Below, in pieces: positions 11,301 to 23,300 of a stretch of 64,000 nt of DNA. The first letter of the stretch is position 1. The number at the start of each line of letters is the position of its first letter. The stretch covers positions 1,046,474 through 1,110,473 of the forward strand of contig VFFE01007767.1 of the NCBI GenBank assembly GCA_008921705.1, given 5' to 3'. The notes beneath the pieces were generated by a model, which had not been told where the DNA came from, did not search any database, and saw only the letters and a list, made by a program, of their open reading frames with translations. Origin of the DNA: Burhinus oedicnemus (Eukaryota; Chordata; Aves; Charadriiformes; Burhinidae). The position numbers and the translations under genes are program-made.

Positions 11301-14300
11301 AATCCTACATCTGCTAAGGCTTGACAGACAGCCAGGAAGCTGGTGCTGCTGCCGCTGCCACCACCACCACCACAACCTAATGCAAGGATGTGTTTGATGG
11401 TGCTGACAGTAGTGACAACTGCAGCTGTGATTCAGAGTTTTGAAACACAAGTGTTGCCTTGATACTTAGCGTCATCTTCTAATAGTGCTGGGTTTAGACT
11501 GTATCACCATCCACTATAACAGAACAGGCTTTGCAAATGCATTTTTCTCCTCCAATCCCAAATATTGTTCTAACACCGTTGCATATAAACCTAACTGAAA
11601 TGAAGGAAAAACACGCATAAAAAGATTTCAGAGGTTCCTCCCAGTTTTGTTGTTCACTGGAGACAAAAAATCAGACCACTATGCCCTATGCAGTCACCAA
11701 TATCCAGCGGACCTTAACTATAACCAGAGTTACTGGTGCTGACACAACTAAATGCAGTGAAGAGAAACAGTCTTGGTGAAACCAGAGCCTGACTTCAACC
11801 TCAATAGGGTAAATGAATAGCTTACTTTCACTACTATTTTCTGGGAAAATTATGTATTTTAATTGCCAAATTACAGTGTAGTAACTTTTCTAGTTTATTA
11901 AGTAGAATAAAAAAAACAGGCAACAGCAGAAAGTAAATGGATAATCCAAGATTGTAAGCACTATGGAAACTGTTTGATATCTACCACTTCAAAGTATAAT
12001 GATCAGTATTTTACATGAGTTATGACTTTTACAGAGTTCTAGTCCTGTAGCAGAAGAAATTTTGTTTTATCATTTGCTGAATTCATACCGCAAAAGATAC
12101 TAATTTTCCATCAGTAATTTCCACCATTAGAACTATCAAGTTCTTTACCAGAAGCCTAAATTTGACTGTGCCTTTAACAACTTAGAGTTAAAAAACAGAG
12201 ATGTAATTTGTCCCCTACGTTTGAACAGCATATAAAAACACCCATCACTGGGATGCCTAGACTTTAACAGATAACAATTAGCTAACTCTCTAACCTATAC
12301 AGTACTTCATGTTTCTAAAGGCCTCCAGAACTACTCCAGTACTGGCTATACATTTTATTAGCTCATGGTGCCATGATCCAGAGGTTTTGAAGTTTGATGA
12401 ATTACTTGCATATGATCAGATACTTTGACCTTCCTCATTAGTCCTTCCACCTCATTACTACATTAATTTTATCAATGGCAGAATTAGTAGTATCTGGCTA
12501 ATGGTTACTTGCTGTCACTTTTAGAAGATAAGGAATCAGCTAGCATTTTGGATCTAGCACCATGTAATAAAACAGTGGTGCTTTTTCCATGGTAAATGTC
12601 AGAGGTTCATATTTTCAAGTTTTCAGAAAAGTATACACTGAGTTTACCTGTCAGTTGATGTAAATGTAAAGAAGTCAGAGAATTTTTTGCAGAAAAAATG
12701 ACCGCTTCATATAGAAAGAAACAAAAAAACCCCAAAACAAGTGCTGGACTTCTGCAAAAGAAAGTATGACACATCAAGCTGGAACTCCCTCTCTCTGCAA
12801 GGCTTCTAAGCTTTAAGCATGAACAAGAATTTGCAGAAAACATGGTCAAAAAGACAGCGATGTCTTGAAAAATCACAGAAAGAAACGGGGCAGACTCACT
12901 GGTATCTCATGCATTGATAAGCAAGAAATATGATCACACACAGAAGTAGACAGCAAACATCATTTTGGCAAGTCAGTAAGACACTGCGTTGAGATCTCCT
13001 TTTCTTTCAATATTGTTCACTTACCCACATAACTATGAAAGAAAACCAAAGCATTTACAGTATTAAAATTTGTTTAAAACATGACAGAGAAAATTTCATT
13101 TGCGTGTACAGCAGCACAGTCAGACAGAAAAAAAACAGACCCAAAAGTCTGGAAGAAAAGTTGTACTGAGGTTTTGATAGTCTGCTGAAAAAATGGAGCA
13201 AACTATATTCAATACTAATGCAAAAATGGGGCAAACACTAATATGTTTAAAAATACAAATTTCTGTACTCATAATAAAGCCAATGGGATTATATGAATGC
13301 ATCACAAGTTGGAGACATATATACATCTGCTGTACTGAGACCTAGAAGCTAGTTTATTTTTGAGCAAACGGACTAAAAACATGCTCAGTGATGAATATAT
13401 CTCCAACTACAAAAAACTTCTTACAAGCTGCAGGGTTTGATGTCTTTCATCTTCTTCTCTGAGTGCCTACCCTTCCCAAAACTTCCTACTCCCCCAAACT
13501 ACCTCATCCCCATAATATGAAAGGGTTAGAAACAAACCTCCAATATCTGAGAGCTAATTTGTCTTCCAACAAACACAGAATGAAACACACATGCCTCTTT
13601 CAAATGAACGTCACAATACTGTATGTTAGGGGAATATTTTCCATAAAATCTGAAGCAAGTTTTGTAGGGAGAGGCATCATATAGCCGAGTTGAAAAAACT
13701 GGGAAAAGCACATAAGCTTGTAAGTTCAAAATCCTTTCAGCAGGCCTGCCAAAACAATCAGTGAAATGGATGATACTTAGTTGGCCATAATTAGGCTTCA
13801 GAGGTAACAATTAAGTGATTAGAACATTCACACCCACACCAACCAAAAAAGCATGCATTATATGAATTAATTTTTTCTGAACCTGCCTGTCTTACAAATC
13901 AGTACTGAGCAGGCATGTGAATGCTGCATTTTGGCAGGGAATAATACTAAACACAATTATCCAAGATATTTGTCAATTATTTGGAAATAAATGTAAAGTC
14001 ACCTTCAGTATAGTGCTGGATTACATAAATTTGGTCAAAATGTTTTAGAGTGAAGAGGAAAGTAGAAGAAGAAGTAGGAACATGGACTGACTAGTTTGGG
14101 GCCAATCCAATCAAAAGCATTTTTGAAAATTACATAGTTAAGGACCTTATGTCCTATCCAGACTTATGAGGGACTGTGTGCAAGGAGCCTATGATGTAAG
14201 AGCTTTGTAGACAAGCAATCTGAAACGAGCTATCAGAGCAATGGGAACTAAGGTAATCTGTGATTCTGTAAACAGAACAGTAATAACAGAAGAAACATGA

Positions 14301-17300
14301 TTTTAGTGTATCCTCAGCAAGTTCGCTGATGATACCAAACTGGGAGGGGTGGCTGACACTCCAGAGGGCCGCGCTGCCATCCAGCGTGACCTGGACAGGC
14401 TGGAGTGCTGGGCAGAGAAGAACCTAATGAGGTTCAACAAGAGCAAGTGTAGGGTCCTGCACCTGGGGAGGAAGAATGCTAGGCACCAATATAGGTTAGG
14501 GGTGGACCTGCTGGAAAGCAGTTCTGAGGAGAAGGATCTGGGGGTCCTGGTAGATAGTAAATTATCCATGAGCCAGCAATGTGCCCTTGTTGCCAGGAAG
14601 GCCAATGGAATCCTGAGCTGCCTAGGGAAGAGTGTGGCCAGTAGGTCGAGGGAGGTCATTCTCCCCCTCTACTCGGCGCTGGTGAGGCCACAACTGGAAT
14701 ACTGTGTCCAGTTCTGGGTTCCCCAGCTCAAGCGGGACAGGGAACTTCTGGAGAGAGTCCAGCGTAGGGCAACAAAGATGACTGGGGGATTGGAGCACCT
14801 CCCTTATGAGGAAAGGCCGAGGGAGCTGGGACTCTTTAGCCTGGAGAAGAGAAGGCTGAGGGGAGACCTTATTCTTGCTTAGAAGTATCTAAAGGGTGGC
14901 TTGAAGGAGGATGGAGCCAGACTCTTTTCAGTGGTTCCCAGTGACAGGACGAGGGGCAACAGGCACAAGCTGGAACAGAGGAAGTTCCATTCAAACCTAA
15001 GGAAAAACTTCTTTACAGTGAGGGTGACAGAGCACTGGAACAGGCTGCCCAGGGAGGTTGTGGAGTCCCCTTCTCTGGAGATTTTCGAGACTCGCCTGGA
15101 TGCAGTCCTGAGTAATGTGCTCTAGGCATTCCTGTGTCAGCGGGTGAGTTGGACTAGATGATCTCTAGAGGTCCCTTCCAACTCTGAAAATTCCATGATA
15201 TAATCAGAAGATGACAAAAGTTAGAACACTACATATACACCCAGGGTCCAATACTTACAGCTCCATTGGAAAACGAAACAAAGTTCAGAAAATCCACAGA
15301 AATTAAGGGCTAAAGAAACGCTGCAGATAAATAAAGCTTCTTTTTGTAAGCACAGAAAAATGGTAATAATGAACAACTCAAAGGTAAAGCTAGAGACATC
15401 CATACTGAAGTTAAGATATAACTACATAACAGTAAAATTAATTGTCTGAACAAACCATGAAGAACAGAAGGCATCTCAGCATTCTCTGATCAATATTGTA
15501 TCTTGCATAACAAGATACTAAAAGCTAAGAGCATCAGTGGTACAAGTCAAACAAGACAAGTCATGAGAATCAGTATTTTTCACTGATTTTTGCCTGTAAC
15601 GGCCTGAAATAAACACATTATACTAAATGATCTAGTGATGTCTTCCAACCCTAAGTTTCATGAAACTATACAAAAAGCTATCCAAGCAACATGCTATATT
15701 CCAAGCTGTCTGGAAATGGAGAACAACCAAGCCTAAACAAACTTAATCACATGTATTAAAGGTTTCACTACCGCTCTGGATTTTTCACAGTGGGCACTCA
15801 AGTAAGACGTCTTACTATAAAAGCTGTATAAAGAGATATAAATACCACTGTAGATACCATCACAAAGCTCCGATACAGAAAGGCGGCTAGTAATGCAGCC
15901 ATAGGGCTAATATTCAGTTAAAGCTTGAATGATGGACTTGAAGAAAAAAAACCCCAAAACCTAAGTACTATTCAACATGGTTTATAACTAGAAACAAAAC
16001 AGTTTCTTGCCATGGATTGTTCCAGATGCCTTGTACCTCAGGGCAATAATTCTGGATTTACGATGCAAATATGTTCGCTAACTGGGATGCCAGCAAAGAG
16101 TTCACCTGTGCATCCAGCAGCTCCTATTTCTTTAAAAAGGAATATTTTAAAACTAAATTTAGTCTCCGTATTGAAGGTCAGGGAAAACAAACAGAAGAAG
16201 AACAGAAAGTAAGAGAACTACCAAGGCTAAGTATAAAGAAAGAAAAACAGATGCGTTTTCCCCCAAAATGGACGTGGTTGAAGTACTCCATGCAAGAAAA
16301 GGATCAGTTGAGCTGCTAGAATTTGTCTTGATAATTACTTAAACCTTGTAATTTAAGTTTAAAAAGTGGCAGAGACATCTCTCCTGACAATGTATGCTTA
16401 AGTCTTCTCAGTTTAATGATTACTCAGTTCAGTTAATACATACTGTATTTTACATCCGACTATGTAGAACAGGGCTATCTATTGTTACAGAACCACTCTC
16501 TGATGCAGGGATTATATGCATGTGTGACACTACAGGAGAGGGAGAAGTTAACAGAAAGTTTATTAGTTAAAGCACTTTCATTTTAAAATAAATTTTATGT
16601 TCAGGTATCTAAACGTGAAAAGGGCATCAGAAAAGGGCATAAGGCAAACCATTTTTATTTTTGTATGCAAAACACTCAGTTATCTGGAATTGGAAGGTGT
16701 CCCTGCCCATGGCAGGGAGTTGGAACTAGATGATCTTTAAGGTCCCTTCCAAGCCAAACCATTCTATGATTCCATGATCTGTAATTCCATACAAAACCAC
16801 ATTTCCTAGAAACATAAGGTCTGTATTGTAAGTTGCTGTATTTTTGTAAGGTAAAGTTGTAAAGTTGCTATATTTTACTAAGGTAGTAATGACAGTTTTG
16901 AATGGATTGAGAAATGGTAAGAAACACTGAAAAAGTGCCAGAAAAATAAATCAAAATTGTGCATAGTCTTGACTTACCAAGAAATTACTTTTTCACACTC
17001 CTTACCAAATATAGCACTTTAATGACATCTCAATACTGTCCTCTTTCCTACTTGGCAAATATTTTCCTCCTCCAGTACCCTTCTCTGGTTTTAGTTCAAG
17101 CCGCCTACAGAATACCGCACAATTTCAGCGGGAAAGCAGATAGACGTGGGGGTAAACTAGCAATTAGTTCATGAAAAAACAAGCACTGTAAAACAGCTAT
17201 TGCTAATCTGCATGAGATACATTTACTCAATTAGATAGATGGAACTGTTATTATGAACTCACATTCCACGGATGGTCTCTAAAATTAAGAAGAATGGGGG

Positions 17301-20300
17301 CAAACAAAATGCACATTTGGTGATTTACAACCTTTCTATGCTAATTGTGAAGTGACAATGCAGAACAATATAATGAAATAAGCAAATTTAACAGATGCTT
17401 TGCATGCAAGCTTCAGGAAAAAATTATATAATTTATTTTTGGATCCTGCTCACACGCCAGTGACGTTGGACCACCTGGCAGACATGGGGGTCACATGCCA
17501 TGTTGCACCGAGCAGCATGATAGGGGACAGGGTGGTGCTTCTGTCAGAGGTCAGGGGTGACCTGGAAGGGGAAGAGTGCCAAACCCACACCTCTCGTGTG
17601 TAGGCACTGCTACTGGAGGTAACAAAATAAAAGTGACTCTTGCATGACACCTAGCAGAGGAGAAATACTGAAAAGTGCCCATGTGGTCTTTCAGTGAAAC
17701 ACAGGAACATGCACACTACAATTTTAATGACTTTATACTTTCACTTGCTCTTCTGTTTTAAAAAACCAGTCCTTTTAAAACAGTAGTTCACAGATTTCAA
17801 TGTAGAATGTATGCCAGCTATTTTGAACAATGGCAATACGTTACTATCTGACAATTTAACAAGTTTTTAATAACCCAAGTCAAGACCCTTTTCAAGGGCC
17901 CATTTTGTGGTAGGTATCTCAAACATAATGGCAGGCCTTCCTAACAAGCATTAAATGCACTATTTTGCTAGATTTGGCCTGGGTCCATGATGCTCGCTGA
18001 GGTGCTGAATGTTATCCATTTTCTCAAAATAGATTCAGCTACAGATAAGTTAGAAATTACTGCTGAAACTGGACCTCTTTGCCGATTTCACAAAATTAAG
18101 CTATTTTGTAAATACAAATAATGCAGCTGTATTTTAAGTGCCTGAAGGCTTATGCATACTCAAAGCTAGTAAATTATTATAGGGCACTCAATGCACTTGT
18201 CAGAATAAAGGAACTTAAAAGCATACACTTAAGTATAGTAAATAAAGCAAGCAAGCACGCACATACAAACAGACAAAAAAAACTTTTAAAATTGTCTTCA
18301 GAAGAGGGTAGGTTTAATCACTGGCAAAAGCAAATAACGGAAAGAAGAAAAGGAAAAGTCACCTATAATTATTCTGAATACTTTATTACGGGAAATGCTA
18401 ATTGCCTTCTCTGGTCTTTTATAAGAGTGTAAAGACTTTAAGGCATTTATTTCAACAATAGCATGAATCCATCCCCGAAGTCTGCATCCATGCTTTTGGA
18501 AATGCAAATTATTTCAATTTCTATCACAAAAATCAACTCAATATGCACAAAAGAATTACTAAACATATTATTAAAAAAAATACTTACAAAGAGAACACAA
18601 GAACGTTCAAAATGCAAGAGGTCACTTCTGAAAAACGTATACTTTGAGATCTATACATTTGATTTTCCTCTCCTGTAAAGCAACATTTCTAGCAAAGTAT
18701 GCTTTTGTTGCTACTATATAACTATCACCTGAGTTTTATGCTTCTACAGGAACAAACCAGCAGCCTACTGCAAAATTAGTCACAAAATCAAAAGCTTATT
18801 TAAATTTAACAGCAGTACAGAAACATACAAAGCACATACTTTAGAAGATTATAAAAATGTTTGTTCACGTACATCCTGTGTAATAGGTATATCATATTAC
18901 ATCTTTGTTTATTAAGACAGTGGTAAAGACTCACTCTGAAGTGTTTCAAGTTCAGCCTTAGCCAGGGCATCTTCTTTCGCCTTCATTTTTGTTTCTTTAT
19001 ATTCTACATATAATTGTCTGGCATCCTTTAAGAAAATGTTGCAATGGCATTAGCATCCTTATACAAACAAGTTATTGCAATGGCTCTGTTTTAAGTTCTC
19101 AATTAACCTTGCAAAAAAAATTAAGGTACATTCATTTCCTTGAGTTACAGTAATTTTCAGTACAGAAAGTATTTGTTTAGAATGTAGAATTTCTGTGTAA
19201 TAAAGGTCCAAATGTAATAGTGTTGATATTATAGACTATGATGCTCATCAACAACCTGAAAAGCAAAATAGTTAGAAAAACATTTCTGATCACTACCTAC
19301 AGCTTTGTAAGAGGCCGGGTACCCTCTTTACTCACATCAGCAATCTGGAAGTTCAAGGAAGAAAGAAAAGTTTTTAATTAGAGTAGTGTGTGCAGGGACA
19401 AACAAAGGCAATTGCTAGGCAGCAGTCGTCTTAGTGTGAACTCATTATGGTAACACTAACTGAATGTTCCAAAACCTAACTTGTTTCCCCCCCTGCCCCC
19501 CTCCCCCTTTTTTTTTTAAGCCAACTTCTACATTGCTATTAAAGTGTTGAAAATATATATTAAGTTTTTTCCCCAAGGATTGGATTCTAATATGAAATCT
19601 ATTTAGCAAATTTACACATAAAACTAGAAGTCTTGTCACAAATCTCACAATAAGTTACACATTTCCAAGATCTGATGAATTAGTAATTAGAGATTTGCAT
19701 TGAAAGCCTTCCAATATGAACAACCAGATCGCTGAAGGTATAAAGAGTTTTCTTACTCTCATTTAGCAGTTTAAGAGATTTCTATACTCATTCAAAAACT
19801 TTCAAATGAATCTATAATAGAAATGCCAAAATAGAAAAATTATTATTTATCATTTCCAAGCATGCAGAGCATCTATTGTATTAAATCAAAATTAATAATA
19901 GTATTAGATAAACCTATTTTTAGCTCTTTAGAGCCAAAAAAGTTTATTCTTGTTATTACATTAACAGTCCCACTTTTTACATATAAAGCGTGATTTAAAT
20001 TTTTATGTAGAATGTATTGTAAAACATCAGTAAATATTTTTATAATTTCAACTATAATCCCATAAACTTGAACAAAATCTGGTCTCATTAAAAATGAAAT
20101 CAGACATCTTAATAAATTTTGAAAATAAAAAAACTGAGTTAAGCAGTCGTTATTGCTGCCTCTAATGGTAGAAGTCATCCAAAACCATTGCTTCCTGCAA
20201 AGATACTATGACACAACAGTTGTTCTTTGCATTATACTGGCCTCTACCCCTTCAAGGATACTTGACAAAGGTGCGACAACACAGGACAGACTCATAATCC

Positions 20301-23300
20301 AGCTCTGAGCAGAACTTTGTAATGTTTTTTTGGAAACATCTCACTAATACAAGTCAGCATGCCTGAAGAAAAACTCTGACAAATTCCCACAAGAGATCAG
20401 TAAGGTTTCGTCTCCTTCTAAAATACCTCTTCTTACTCCCTATTTGTCTTTATATTTGGGTACGGGAAATGGGAAGTTACAATTCTCTGCCAGGTTTACG
20501 TAGGAGACCACAGCACACAGAAGAAATTTTAAAGACTTTACATAACTTTTTGCTGCTGGAACATAGCAGGTGAGAGCATTTCACATGGTTACAGTTTTGG
20601 TTTTAGGGATGGGGAAGAGGTGGTTTTTGATGGTTGTAGTAGAATTGGGGACAAAAAAGAAGGCATGTAGGTACAGGAGGACTACCATTAATAGTAGGTA
20701 TGAAGGCTTTGAGGAAACATATTCAGTTTCTATATTACAACACTGAATGCCAGAATTAGGATCAGCATTGGTTCTCTTCCGGTTTACCTGAAACATGAAT
20801 TCCCTACCATATATGGAAACTTTCCTTGTACTCTCCAGATTTGGACTATTTGCATCATTAAGAAACAGGCATAAATGTAACGGTTAACTTCTGCTATGAG
20901 TTTGAGATATTTGGGTTGCATGGCATACACAGGACTCAGAAATACTGATATCCAAAAAATGCTTTTGTTTTAAGGCTATGATTTCAAAATGGCTACAATT
21001 AACTGGCATTTAAATTTAACCCATTTGACACTGAAAGCCAATATTTGATGCTAAATTCTGGTGCAAAATCCATTATTGCTTGTGGGATCTCCAGACAGCA
21101 GGCACTAGGGGGTAACTGTCAATCTCTCCAGCACGTCAATCATGGAACAATTGGAAATGTGGCTCAGATGAAAATGAGACACAATAGCTGAACAACAAAG
21201 AAAACTAGTCAGAAGCACGTAAATGAAATTTAGTAGTATTGTTGCCTTACAGATATAAAATGGATTATCACTGCAAATGGAGTAATATCCAGATAACAAA
21301 GGCAACATTAGTCTTTTATCTTATTAATCACAGTTTATTATAGCTGATACCATAATCACAAAAAAAGGGGAGACCGCACATTTTAAAGCACACATAAAAA
21401 TGTATACATATAAAGTAAAACAAAAAAACCCAACCAAAAATGGATTTTGAAGATTTGAAAATCAAATCCTTCCCACAAAAGCAAAGAAAAGGCTCTACAG
21501 GTTGTAAAGTGAAATTAAAAGACATACCTGAGTAAAGATTTTAGCCACAGACAAAAGCTATATGGGTATCAGACCTTATAAATCAAAATGAAAGAAATAC
21601 TGGAAAACAATTTAAAATATAAAGTTCTTTGAAGAAAACTTCTGCCTTAGCATAAATAGCACTTTTCAATTTACCTCTCAGTAGTTTTCAATAGTATCAG
21701 TCTAAACAGGAATATGGTAGTAAGAGTATTTCAAAACAGATTTATGTTCAGATTTTTTACTTTTCCAAAGTGATACATTTAAGCAGTCATTTTGCCTCAA
21801 TTCAAACATTTTAGGGCCCTAAAAACACTGGCAATATAGATACAGCCTCTTCCAATCTAATGCTCCTTCCCCAAGATTCAGTAGTGATTTTTCTTTTAGA
21901 GGATCTTTTCCCAAACAGCTCAAAATATGTACAACATCAAAATTTTATACCTAATATATACTTCACCTTCAGTAGATAATAAACATAAGAAAAGCAACAT
22001 TTTTGTCCTTCTCCGGGTGGAAAGGGACAGAGGAAAGAGACACACAAATACAAAGCTTGGAACTGTTCTAACTAAAAGCTCTAGCTTACCTAATCAGAAA
22101 TATTTTGTTTTCATTTGGAGGAGTTTGAGAAGTTTTCAAAAAAGAACATCAACACAAATGCATTGCTTTTCTTCACTATTAAAGCAGTAATATGCACGTA
22201 GTTAAGCAAAAAGAGTAATGAAGAGGGCTAATATATGCTGGTTTATCATACTATGATTTCAAATATATACTTTTCAAAACAGAACAGAATGAAAAAAAAC
22301 AGTGTATTAGAAACATAAAATCCCGCTATTAGTATTTCTAAATTATATTTCAGCTGCCATGTATAGGAAGTTCCTGCCTTTACCCTCATATTGAACCAAA
22401 AATTTCAAGAAGTGTTGCAAAAAAGAAAAATAAAATTGACAGTCAAACACTTCACTAACATATTTTCAATATTTTAACCACAATTAAGAACTAAGAATAT
22501 TGAAAAATTCTTGTATTTCAGTTCCTCTTTGTACCAGTATTGTCTTGTGTCAATAAATTTGAGATTACCAAGATAAAGCCACACTTGAGTTACACAAAAA
22601 TATTGGACTTTTAAGGGCTTTTTTCTTTGTTTGGGGGTTTTGGTTGGGGTTTTGGTTTTTTTATTTTGTTTTGGTTTGCTTGTTGTTTCTAAATCAACAG
22701 ATACAGTATTTATTCAAACTGTACTAATTCTGGAACTAAAAACTTCAGGTTTGAGTAAGACTCAGCCACTCCAGCCTCTCCTTGACTTTTAGAAGGGGTG
22801 ATGAGGTTTTGTTGGTTTGTTTGCTTTGTGGGTTGTTTTTTTCCCTGCAGCTAATCTTCCTGGCTTTCTGGTCTACCTCAGAAAGACTAGAGATTATGAG
22901 AAATAAGGCAAACATTGGAAACAACTTGCTGTATTGGCCATATGTGAATCTTCACTACAGATTTTGTGATAGAATCAGCTTCACATCTTACTTCTCTGGG
23001 TGAGGGACTGATACAAACAAAATGCATCCCTTCAGAATTCACAGTTAATTGGAAACTTTCCCACAAGCATAGTTAAAATCAGTATACTGAAGTAATTTTA
23101 TTTGCATTAATTCTTATTAAATCAATCTGTAGACTTAAAAAGAAATATTTGTATGAATTTCTTGAGTACAGCTTTTTTGTACAATTTGTATAAAAAACAG
23201 AGAGAAAAAGGAGTCAAGTTAAAATTACAGCATTATCTGTCCTTCAATTTGCTATTACTGCACAATAAAATGCCAGCCATTATACCAGGCAAAACCACTC

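Larger units (their letters stand above)
14305..15199 (+). mobile_element. CR1 LINE, strongly 5'-truncated, near-identical to the copy at 5217-6989 (copy 2)
   Basis: An 895-bp CR1 3' end, antisense to DNAJC1, matching 6095-6989 with a constant offset of 8210. There are only two differences (C to G at 14321 and A to G at 14325, copy 1 to copy 2) and no indels. The two differences make this copy read KFADDT, the usual CR1 motif C, where copy 1 reads NFTDDT. It shares the internal TAG (14880) and the same 3' terminus TTCCATGAT. The left boundary is abrupt: upstream sequence is unrelated to copy 1. It encodes an uninterrupted RT-thumb remnant (14349-14882) and the C-terminal piece (14901-15125). 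Short 5' truncation is typical of CR1 insertions. Confidence 0.95.
8327..18934 (-). other. DNAJC1: DNAJC1 intron 7
   Basis: A 10.6-kb intron bounded by the splice sites of exons 7 and 8. It holds the CR1 3' end at 14305-15199, two older CR1 tails (15623-15668 and 16692-16778), a short tandem duplication at 9169-9192, a CAC/CTG-like triplet patch near 11343-11375, and an unexplained GC-richer patch near 17445-17640. The remaining sequence is ordinary AT-rich intron with no recognisable gene. Confidence 0.85.

Noticed and set aside
11343..11375. CTG/CCACCA triplet patch as a trinucleotide repeat
   Set aside because: Only a few imperfect units; too short to call a microsatellite of interest.
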